DNA of 64,000 nt from contig NC_003279.8 of NCBI RefSeq assembly GCF_000002985.6, positions 1,426,001-1,490,000 of the forward strand. The letters are read 5' to 3'. Made by a program: the position numbers and the translations under genes. Below are positions 20,666 to 32,600 of this stretch, one piece after another (the stretch's first letter is position 1; every line of letters begins with the position of its first letter). Below the pieces are notes generated by a model that was given only the letters and a program-made list of their open reading frames with translations, did not search any database and had not been told where the DNA came from. This DNA comes from Caenorhabditis elegans. Its lineage: Eukaryota > Nematoda > Chromadorea > Rhabditida > Rhabditidae.

Positions 20666-23600
20666 ATGGATAGTAGCACACATAGTACCGCGGATTTCGG
20701 GCGTCTCGTGTGGATTTCGGATGAAGCAGAGGGCTTTGTGGCCGCCCGTATCACAGATATCGCGGAAAACGGCTTCACATTGGCCACTGAAAAGACGTCG
20801 GAAACTGTGAATCGTCGCTATGAGGACACATGGGCCTGTGAGGAGGATCCGCAGAAGTCGGTCGAGGACAATTGCGCTCTAGTGCACTTGAATGAGGCGA
20901 CACTGCTCAACAATTGTCGTTTGCGTTATGCAAATGGCAAAATCTATGTAAGTATGGAGCAAGCATGTGGAATCGAACCCCGGTCTTGTGTACAAAAGAG
21001 TAGCTCGCTAACCACTAGACCAAACGCGCACAGCTTGCCGGCCGCCTGTGGAGTGTTTATGTGCACGGCTGTGTGCGAGACACCCCGCTGGTTTTGTCAG
21101 CGTCTTTATGTAGGTCTCTCCGGCGCGTCTGTTCCGTGGCCTTGTGGCCTAATGGATAAGGCGTCTGACTTCTAATCAGAAGATTGCAGGTTCGAGCCCT
21201 GCCTGGGTCAAATCTTTTTGTTTTTTTTTTTTTTAATATTTTATTTTATTTGGCTTTTTCAGACCTACGTGGCAAACATTCTGATCTCAATCAACCCCTA
21301 CCAACTGATCGATGGACTCTATTCTCCTGAAACGATTAAAGAATACCGTGGAAAATCGCTCGGTCAGATGGAGCCGCACATTTTTGCGATCGCCGACAAG
21401 GCCTATCGAGAGATGCGTCGTATCAAGACGTCCCAATCGATTATTGTGTCTGGAGAGTCTGGAGCCGGAAAGACTGAATCACAGAAAGCAGTGTTGAAGT
21501 ACCTCTGTGAAAACTGGGGAACCGACGCCGGACCAATTCAGCAGAGACTTCTTGAAAGTATTATTAATTTGAACTTTTGGAAAATTCGAAATAGAGCGCG
21601 TTTGCAGTAACCGGGAATTTTTTCCCGTAGAAATGGATGGAAGGTGTCAGAGTGTCTTATTTTGGCTTGATCTACGTTGATCTACAAAAAATGCGGGAGC
21701 AGAAACGCAGACATCTCATCTGATTTCGCTTTTGGTTAAGAACGCTCTGACGTCATATATTTTTGGGCAAAAAATTCCCGCATTTTGTGTAGATCAAACC
21801 ATGGATGAGACAGTCTGGCACCATAAATGTTCACTTTTTTAAACAGAAATCGATAATTTCCATAATTTATGCTGAAGCTCAAGATCTAAAATAAATTTAA
21901 AATTTTCAGCCAACCCAATCCTGGAAGCCTTTGGAAATGCCAAAACTCTGCGCAACAACAATTCGAGTCGATTCGGAAAATTTGTGCAGATTCACTTTTC
22001 TGATAATGTAAGCTTTTCCCAAGTGATGGCCATGTGGCCGTGAAAAATTTCAAAAACTCGGCCACCAACAACCACAATTTCCAGGGAACTGTCGCCGGTG
22101 GATTTGTGTCTCACTATTTGCTGGAAACATCGAGAGTCTGCCGTCAAGCTGCCGGAGAAAGAAACTACCACATTTTCTATCAATTGATTGCCGGATCGTC
22201 ACCGGATTTGTACAAGAAGTTGAGATTGGCTCCGGCGAGCAGTTTTAATGTTAGTCTCTGTTCTAATTGAGGAAAATCGATACTTTTCAGCAGAAAATCG
22301 ATACTTTTCAATAGAAAATCGATAATTTTCAATAGAAAATCGATAATTTTCATTGAAAATCGATACTTTTATGAAAATCAACAATTTTCATTAAAAACTG
22401 ATAATTTTCAATAGAAAATCAATACTTTTCAACAGAAAATCAATAATTGTCAGCAAAAAATCGATATTTTACATGAAAAATCGATATTGTTCAACAGAAA
22501 ATCGATAATTATCAAGAAAAAGTCAATAATTTTTCATCAAAAATCAATAATGTTCAACAGAAATCAATATATTTCACAAAAATCGATAATTTTCACCGAA
22601 AATAGATAATCTTCAGAAAAATTCGATAATTTTCACCAAAAATCGATAATTTTTTATCAAAAATCGATACTTTTCATTAGAAAATCAATAATTTTCAATA
22701 GAAAATCAATAATTTTCATTGAAAATCGATACTTTTATGAAAATCAACAATTTTCATTAAAAACCGATAATTTTCAATAGAAAATCAATACTTTTCAACG
22801 GAAAATCAATAATTCTCAGCAAAAATCGATATTTTACATCAAAAATCGATAATTTTCAAGAAAAAGTCAATAATTTTTCATCAGAAAATCAATAATTTTC
22901 TGCAAAAAATCGATAATTTTCACCAAAAATCAATAATGTTCAACAGAAATCAATATATTTCACAAAAATCGATAATTTTCACCGAAAATAGCTAATTTTC
23001 AGAAAAATTCGATAATTTTCACCAAAAATTGATAATTTTCAGCAAAAATCGATAATTTTCATCAAAAATCAATAATTTTCAAGAAAAAGTCAATAATTTT
23101 TCATCAGAAAATCAATAATTTTCTGCAAAAAATCGATAATTTTCATCAAAAATCAATAATGTTCAACAGAAATCAATATATTTCACAAAAATCGATAATT
23201 TTCAGCAAAAATCGATAATTTTTTTCAATTTCAGTACTTGAAACACGGAGCAACACTGTTCTTTGTCAACTCCAAGTCTTCTCTGAAAACCGACGCAAGC
23301 CGCTTCTCCGAGACCAACTCTTCAGTCTCTGATTCCATTATCAGTGATATCGATGATTTTGCGAAGCTTGAACGAGCTCTCGCACTATCTGGAGTTTCAG
23401 ACGATGAGAAGATGTTCATCTGGTCGACAGTTGCCGGGATCCTTCATCTTGGAAACATCGAGTTTGAGGAGAACGCGAGTGATTCTCGTGGTGGATGCAT
23501 GATTACTTCGGGCACTGAAAACTCGTTGATGGCAGCTGCAGAGCTTTTGGGCTTGGAGCCGGAAGAGATGAAGCTTGGACTATGTGCTAGAATCATGCAA

Positions 23601-26600
23601 ACTACGAAAGGAGGTGTCAAGGGTACCCTTATCCGTGTCCCTTTGAAAGCTCACGAAGCGTCTGCTGGAAGAGATGCTCTGGCTAAGGCAATCTACTCTA
23701 AGCTCTTCGATTGGCTCGTTGCTCAGATTAACAAGAGTATTCCATTTGAGAAGAGCACAGGGTACATTGGAGTTTTGGATGTCGCTGGTTTCGAGTACTT
23801 TGCCGTTAACTCATTCGAGCAGTTTTGCATCAATTTTTGCAACGAGAAGCTTCAGCACTTTTTCAACGAGAGAATCTTGAAGCAGGAGCAAGAAATGTAT
23901 GAAGCCGAGGGCTTGAACATCCAGAAGATTGAGTTCACAGACAATTTGGATTGCATTGAGCTCTTCGAGAAGAAAGCCTCGGGGCTCTTTGACTTGCTCG
24001 ATGAGGAAGCCAAATTGCCACGTGCCACATTCCAACATTTCACCCAGAGAGCTCACGAATCGAATAAGAACCACTTCCGATTGGATGCACCGCGCAAGTC
24101 GAAAGTCAAGTCGCATCGCGAAATGAGAGATGACGAGGGATTGTTGATTCGTCATTATGCTGGAACGGTGTGCTATGAGACGAGATATTTTGTTGAGAAG
24201 AACAATGATCAGTTGCACAACTCGTTGGAAATGCTCATTGAGCAGTCATCGTGAGTTTTTTTTTTTTGGAGGGAGCTAGGATGCGTGGGGTTTTCAACCT
24301 TTGTACTAGGCACTCGTGTAGGCGTTTTTGTGCCTACGTTAAACCGCAATGAAGGGATGTGGTTGGGGTACTGTAGGGGTACTGTAGGAGTACTGTAGGT
24401 TTGCCGTAGTTTAGGAAAACTTGACTTTTCGTCTTTTGAAGGGATATTGATCTTAGGTTAGTGGAGGGATATGATAGTAGTACTGTAGGGGTACTGTAGG
24501 AGTACGGTTGGATTACTGTAGTGTTGGAAAAATTGACTTTTCGTGTATTGAAGGGGTATTGGTCTTGGGTTAATGGAGGTATGTGGTTGGGGTACTGTAA
24601 GGGTACTGTAGAAGTACTGTAGAAGTTCGGTAGGATTACTGTAGTTTTGGAAAAATTGACTTCGTCTTTTGAAGGGATATTGGCTTTGGGTTAGTGGAGG
24701 GATATGGTTGGGGTACTGTAGTACAACTGTAGGGGTACTGTAGAAATACGGTAGGATTACTGTAGTTTGGGAAAAATTGGCTTTTCGTCTTTTGAAGAAA
24801 TGCGACTTTGGGGTTAGTGGAGGGATATGATCGGAGTACTGTAGTGGTACTGTAGGGGTACTGTAGCAGTACGGTTGGATTACTGTTTATTGTCTGTCTC
24901 ATTGCGGTTTGATCTACAAAAAATGCGGGAATTTCCCCTAGAAAAACGTGACGTCAGCGCACTCGAAATCAGTAAAACGTCTCTTCTCCCGCATTTCTCG
25001 GAGATCAAACCAAAATGAGGCACTTTGACACCTCGCGTAAAGGCTTTGTCAGTTAATTAACTTTTTGCATCTAGAATAGCTGAAGGGGTATGAGAACGGT
25101 TCATCAAAATTTCAAATAACAAAAGGTGTATTGAAATTATTGCTTTCCATTTCCATTGACTGGTGTTTTCATAATCGCTCTCTTCTTCAAATACTCTGTC
25201 AAATTCTTCCGTTCACCAAATTGCTCGTGAAACTTCTTGAGCTGCGGAGTCCTGTCTAGCGCCGTAGGAGACAAAATCTTCTGAATATCAAGTTCCTCGA
25301 AGAGCACGTAATCCACATAACTGATATTAGCGCCAGCTACAAAGTTCTCTCCATTCTCGTAGGTGCGGAAGAGCTTCTCAAGACGTGCGAGATGTTCTGG
25401 CAGGACATCTTGAATGAATGGCTGGCGACCGTTTTCATAGTTCTGGTAGATCATGGTAGCGTAGGTGGCGTGCAAATCGCGGACTCCCTCGTAGAACATG
25501 TCGATGAATATGGTTTCTTCCTCGTTGGTTCCGTTGAGTCCTGGAATTTGGTGTTTTGGAATGCTAATTGTTGTGTGGTCCTTTGCGCACAAGATGCCTT
25601 ATCTACAGTTTAATCTACATTTGCGGCCTGTCTACCGGTATAGTGTGACGTAACATTCTTCCCGCTTGCTCTGTTGTTCTCCCCCTCTCTGTCTAGGAGG
25701 TGATTGTAAACGAGACTCTTGTATTTACCACTGCTCATATTATCGTCACTAATATTATCTACAATTTTGAGGACAAAACACCAATGTTAACGAGTTGCTG
25801 TTGCATTTTTTTTTGCAGTCTACCAAGTTTGTTGTCTCACTCGTAATAGATATTTTCATAGAATTTGGCTACTTCTCAAAATAGATGTAAGAACATCCAT
25901 AGGATGCGTTCAAATTTCCCATTTGAAATTGAAATTCTGAAATTTCCAAAAAAAAAAGAAGTGCGAAACCACAATTTGCCGAAAATTTTCGGCAAGGTGC
26001 CGTTTTTCCGGCAAATTCGGCGAAAATGTTCAATTCCGGTAATTTGCCGATAGGGTGATAAACCATGAGTTTTAACTTTATACATTAAGCCATCAACATC
26101 TATCTGAAGAGCCAGCGTTCATAAAGTTTCAACGGTATCAAAACTCGAAATTTTTAAGATTCTAGAATTTTCTCGAATTTTACAGAAGTTTCCGGAAGGA
26201 TCCAGACTTTTGTCGAGTTTTCAAAAGTCAGTAACTCATTTTTCCCAAATCTACAGTAATCCTATCGTACTCCTATAGTACAACTACAGTACAACTACAG
26301 TACAACTACAGTACCCCGACCATATCCCTCCATTAACCCCAAAGCAATATCTCTTCAAAAGACGAAAACTCAATTTTTTCTCAAACTACAGTAATCCTCC
26401 TACAGTACTGCTACAGTACCCTTACTGTACGACTACAGTACCCCGAGCATATCCCCCACCAACATGCAACCCAAAATCTCTTCAAAAGTCAAAAACTCAA
26501 TTTTTCCTAAACTACAGTAATCCTCCTACAGTACTATTACAGTACCCCGACCATGTCCTTCCACTGATCTCCCGACCCACTATATCTTCGAGTTTTTGGA

Positions 26601-29600
26601 AACCGTGAATGCACAACAGTGCACGGCTTTTAGCTACGTTTAAACATCAGAATGTAAAGTTCTAGATCTAAAAATGGGTTCTCAGAAGCTTCAGGTGAGT
26701 ATTGCCCCTCAGTGCGTTTGGACAAATCAAAAATTGAGAAACTCTAGACATAGTTAGTGCTAATTTCGCTCTTAAAATCTCGAATACAATACATTTACTT
26801 ACCATGAATCCTTGCGAGATGTCTTATAATTGTCCCAGATTGCACAATTTCCTTATCCCCCATAGTCAGACAAGGACAGGAGCCAAATATCTGCAAATTT
26901 TTTTCATTATGAGCAGATTATCCTGTTAAACTAACCATTGTCGGTTTGATATCCGCCCATTGCTCCCATGAAAAGCGATGATCAATGAATGCGACTTCCT
27001 GGTCCGTGAGAAGCATACGAATCGGCTCACCGATACCGCGGGTTCCAAAGTAGGAGAATTTAAGGGTCATTTTGATAAGTCACTAAGAGACAATGATTGT
27101 ATTTTATACCCAGTGAACTGTAGACAATACAAACATCGACATAATGTTTGTGAAGAGACGCAGTGAAATATGATGACAAAAAGACACAGAATGATCAGAT
27201 TCACAAAAGAGGGGCAAATTTTGTTTCCATGGTCGCCCGGGAGATTTGAAGGTTAAAATGTGATTTTTGACATAAGTCGTGCCTCAATGCGGTGGTGCAA
27301 CTATTGATAAGCACCAAAGGATTGTGCACAAGCTTCATTTGCGATTTTTGGCCCGGTAATCCTACAGTACCCCTACAGTACTACAACAGCACCCCGACCA
27401 CATCCCTCCACTAAACCCAATCCAATATCCCTTCAAAAGACCAAAAGTAATTTTTTCCAAAAATACAGTACTCCTACAGTACCCCTGCAGTTGTACTACA
27501 GATGTACTACAGGACCCCGACCATATCCCTCCACTAACCTCAAACCAATATCCTTTCAAAAGACGAAAAGCCAATTTTTCTAAAACTACAGTAATCTTAC
27601 AGTAATCCTACAGTACCTCTACAGTTGTACAACAGCACCCCGACCACATCCCTCCACTAAACCCAATCCAATATCCCTTCAAAAGACGAAAAGTAAATTT
27701 TTCCAAAACTACAGTATTCCTACAGTACTCCTACAGTTGTACTACAGATGTACTACAGTACCCCGACCATATCCCTCCACTAACCCCAAACCAATATCCC
27801 TTCAAAAGACGAAAAGTAAATTTTTCCAAAACTACAGTATTCCTACAGTACTCCTACAGTTGTACTACAGATGTACTACAGTACCCCGACCATATCCCTC
27901 CACTAACCCCAAACCAATATCCCTTCAAAAGACGAAAAGTAAATTTTTCCAAAACTACAGTATTCCTACAGTACTCCTACAGTACCTCTACAGTACTACT
28001 ACAGTGCCCCGACCATATTCCTCCACTAACCCCAAACCAATATCCCTTCAAAAGTACAGTAATCCTAAAGTACTCCTACAGTACTTCTACAGTAGTACTA
28101 CTATAATAATGTGAAAAAGGTATCTGAAAAAAGGATCAGAAAGGGGGAAAATGAGAAAATTTTGGTGTGTCTTAATAAAATAAAATTGAGCAAAACTTAT
28201 ATAATAACTGATTCTTTCTAAAAATTAATATCTTGTTTTTTCAGCTTCCCACTCGTTGTCTCCCTGTTCACTAGTGAAGCAACCGGAGCAGTGAAGACCG
28301 GAGGACGTCTGAAGGCGGTCAGCGTCGGCGCCAAGTTCAAGTCTCAATTGTCTTCTCTCTTGGACAAACTCAACAATACCGTAAGCTCCCGAATAACTTT
28401 CCATTAAAAAAATCTTTAAATTTTTCCAGGGAACTCACTTTGTGCGTTGTGTGAAGCCAAACAGTCAGATGAAAGCATGGCACTTTGACGGCTCCGCGAT
28501 TCTCGGCCAACTCCAATGTGCTGGAATGGCTTCTGTGCTCCGCTTGATGCAAGAAGGGTTCCCGAGCAGAACATCGTTTGCAGATCTCTACGCGATGTAT
28601 GAGAAGAATCTTCCGCCAAGTCTGGCTCGCCTCGATCCCCGGCTCTTCTCCAAGTGCTTGTTCCACGCGCTTGGTCTCGACCAGAACGATTTTCAATTTG
28701 GAAATACAAAGGTTTTCTTCACAGCTGGAAAGTTTGCAGAGTTTGATCAGGTATGACATCTTAATATGGAGTAAGCCACTAAGTTTCTGAAGTTTTCAGA
28801 TGATGAAGCAAGACCCAGAGACAGTGATGGAGTTGATCTCGAAGGTTACCGATTGGCTGGTCAAGGCTCGCTGGAGAAAGGTTCAGTACGGAGCATGGAG
28901 TGTTATTAAACGTAAGTTGTAGAAGTCGATGAACCACGTCTCAAACATTTTAGGTCAAACTTCGTGTGTTTATGCATGCATTAGGGCTCCGCATTTTCAA
29001 AACCGCTACCTTTTTCAGCTAGTTCAGTTCTAATAGAGAGCGTTATGGAAGCTAGGACTCCCACACGGTAGCACAGAAACTAGATGGCTTGGTTCATGAT
29101 ACTCAGTCTGAAAACCTATATTGGCTGCTATCTCGAAAACTGACCCAAATTTGATTCTGCGATGCATATGAAAAATGACCGCAAGAAAATTCTCTATATT
29201 TTCTATTAAGAAATTTTTGGGTTGAAAATTTTCTAACCGTTAAAATTTGGGTTTGTTCGGTAGAGCGCGTTTACACTTCTCTAGCTGCTCTACCGCCGTG
29301 CCCACGAGGTCGCCGCAACGGCGCCTGTGCCGGCCTCACGGCGTCACTCACGCCGCATGTATCGAAATGTACAGTGCGGCGCGGAACCTCGAACGTGTCG
29401 GCCGCTTCCAAATAGCCACCGTTTCGCACTATGTTGCACACACACCAAGCTACTAATTTCACGCAAAGCTGCAAAACCCCGAAAGTGTCGGCCGCTTCCA
29501 AATAGCTACCTTTCGCACTTCATTGCACACACACACAGCGGCGTCGGCGTGAGGCCCTATATTCACCATAGGCTTTTGCCACGAAATTACCCTAATCAGT

Positions 29601-32600
29601 TATTTTTAAGTAACATCCTCTAGTTAACTAAGCCAATTTTCAAAATCTCTACCGTATACCTGCTAATTTTCAGTCAAGAACAAGATCCTCTACCGTGCCG
29701 AAAAGATCAAGAAGATTCAAGCTTGGATTCGTGGTTACTTGGTTCGCAAGCGCTTCCACAAAAGGTTAGTTGCAATTTCCATACGCGCCCTACTGATAAT
29801 TTGGTTCTGTACTCCACGTGGATTTGCTTCTTCGGTCATTTTATATTGCCACAAGATTTTTCCGGGCGGGAAATTTAAATTTTATTCGTTCAGAATTTTC
29901 CGCAGGATTCTCAAATTTACGAAACATTTTTAAAATGTTAAAAATTGAAAAATTTTCTATTTTTTTGAAGTACACATGTCCCTGTAACTCTTTTGAAGCC
30001 ACGTGGTGACAGGCTTTCCCATTACGGTTTGATCTACAAAAAATGCGGGAATTTTTTGCCCAATAAAATGTGACGTCAGTTGGGAACTCTGCGTCTCTTT
30101 TCCCGCATTTTCTGTAGATCTAAGTTGATCAAGCCGAAATGAGACACTCTGACACCACGTAGGAAGCTAGAAAAATTTCAATTTAACGCCAAAACCTTCT
30201 AGAATTTGAAAAAAAATTGGCGCAAAATTTAAATTTACAATTTCAATTCAAAGCTTTTTAAATTTAGAAATTCACTTTTTTTTGAAACTTCTTGAATTTT
30301 TAAAATTTCAAAAAAAAATTTCGGGCGAAATTCAAAATTTTTTAAAGTAACTAATATGTATCAATAGAGCACACTTGCTCACACAAGCCCCCTCCATTCT
30401 CAAATCCAATTGAACACATAATTGCCGAGCAAACGAGCCAAAAAAGAGCCCCCCCCCCCTCCTCCTCTCATCTCATTTTCTTTTTTTTTCTCGATTTAAT
30501 TTTGTTTGTCTTTTATCTCGAGAAACAAGCTTCTTCTCCCTTTTCCTTTGCATTTTGAGCCTCAAAATATTCGAAAAAAAATAGAGGAACCAAAAACTCC
30601 GTTCCCATACTTGAAGTCTCTCTTGCCTACTCTAATTTTGTTTTGGTTTTTTGTTTTTTATTTTTTATTTTTCTCACTGCTTTTGAATATTCGATTTGAG
30701 GAGTGTTAATGTCTATTGATTTGGAGGGATTAGAGTTGTGTTTTTTTTCCTATTTCTCTTCTTTTTTTGGGGAGGAAAAAGGGAGGAAATATGAATCTTT
30801 TCAAATGCTTGCCGGGCAAATTAAGTTCGTTAGGGGATGAGTTTCTTTTTTTTTTGAGAAAAAATTTATTTTTCAGCTCTCAAAAATTCATATTACATTG
30901 TAGATTCGCAGCTTTCAGCACAATTTACAGTAAATTGCCCATTTTTGCCACTTTTTAATAGTTTTTGACTGGTTAAACCTAGAATTTCTGAGTTTAGCAT
31001 ATACAAATTACCCGTTTTCAACAAATTTGGGCAATTTTTTATTTTTGCCCAATTTGTTTTCAGCCATCAAAAAAAAAGTTTTTAATGTTTTTGAGTGAAT
31101 TTTGAGTCCTCTTACTACAAAATTAACCATTTCAGAGCAGTTTCAAAATTTTGATTTGGTACAAAAATTGCCCATTTTTTGCCACTGTCTACTAATTTTT
31201 GATGGGTTAAACCTAGATTTTCTGAATTCAGCAAATTTAAGGTTTCAAAAAAAAAATCTGGAACTATTTCTACTTAAAGTTGAAGTTCCCAAAAATTCAA
31301 CTTTTTTGAAAATTTGGTAATTTACCAAACTTTAGAAATTTTTCGAAGTGTTTTATTATAGGAGATCGATAAAAAATTTAAAGATGCATTTAAATTTTAG
31401 TTTTAATTTATTGAAATTCGATTCAAAGTTTAAAGATACTAAATTCAAAAATATTCAAAAAAAAACTAGGAAATTTTATTTTAGTTTTTTTTTTGTATTG
31501 CAAAAATAGAAAATATTCAATTTTTCTCTATTCTCCTAGGTTCTTTGTTGACCACACACATATTTATATTCTTGACGCTATTTGCTCGGCGAGCTCCGAG
31601 CTCAGCTACTTGCAGATTTCGCTATGCATTTTTTATTAGACAATGGGAAAATCCGGAGATTCGGTTTTTTTGGAGGAATTTTTTTTTGATTTTAACAAGA
31701 AAAATAATAATTTTTAATTCATTTTCCGACATCTTAAAAAATGACGTTGCCCTTTTTTCACTTTTAAATGTCAGATTGCAAAGATTTGATATTTGAGATG
31801 AAATCCGAGATGAGAAGCCATGACGTCTAGCCGTTCCTTGATGCTTTTTTGAGCTTTAATTTTTCGAAAATGATTGTTCAATATTGCACCGAACATGTGC
31901 TTAAAGTTTTATATTTTCTGGAAATAGAGGATTTTTAAACAATTAAGAAATTTTAAATTTTCTTAAAATTTTTTTTTAATTTAAATTTTTTTATAACATC
32001 ACACGGGGTTCTGGCCCTCCTCATTGAATTTTTCGCGCTCCATTGACAATCGCCTGCCGGGCGGGAAAGTCGTGTACTCCACACGGACAAATACATTTAG
32101 TTTTACAACTAAAATGGAGCCGCGACGCGACACTCTACTGATCTCTCCTGAGCTCTCTACTGAGCCAAAATGGCCTAGTTCGGCAAAAACTCTTCCATTT
32201 CAATTTATGAGGGAAACCAGAAATCCGTGACATCATCCAAATGTATTTTCTGTACAGAAAATTAAGTTCTAATTTGTTCCAATTATTTTTTATTATAAAA
32301 AATTATCGTAATTGTAAGCTTGCCTGAAACGAATTAATTCTAGTATGTTAGTTAAAAATGTTAAAAATGTTTTGCAATTTTTTCTTAATTTTTCCTATCT
32401 CAACTTTTTAGGCCAAAAAAATTAGTTTGTTCTTAAATATAAATTCTTTTAAACATTAAAAATACTGAAATTAAAAAGTTTCAGGCAGTTTTTGGTTAAT
32501 TTTTTCAGGCAAAAATTCGGAAAAAAAATTATTTGAAAAATCACGGATTTCTGGCTTCCCTCATAAATTGAAATGGAAACGTTTTTGGCGAACTAGACCA

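Noticed and set aside
22260..23230. Regular repeats considered as a CRISPR-like array
   Set aside because: Units are contiguous low-complexity A/T repeats without unique spacers, in an intron of a eukaryotic gene.
26674..26700. ATGGGTTCTCAGAAGCTTCAG followed by GTGAGT, an exon-like start on the plus strand
   Set aside because: Phase 0 at the donor does not fit spe-15 exon 6 (phase 2), and no other acceptor partner is evident.
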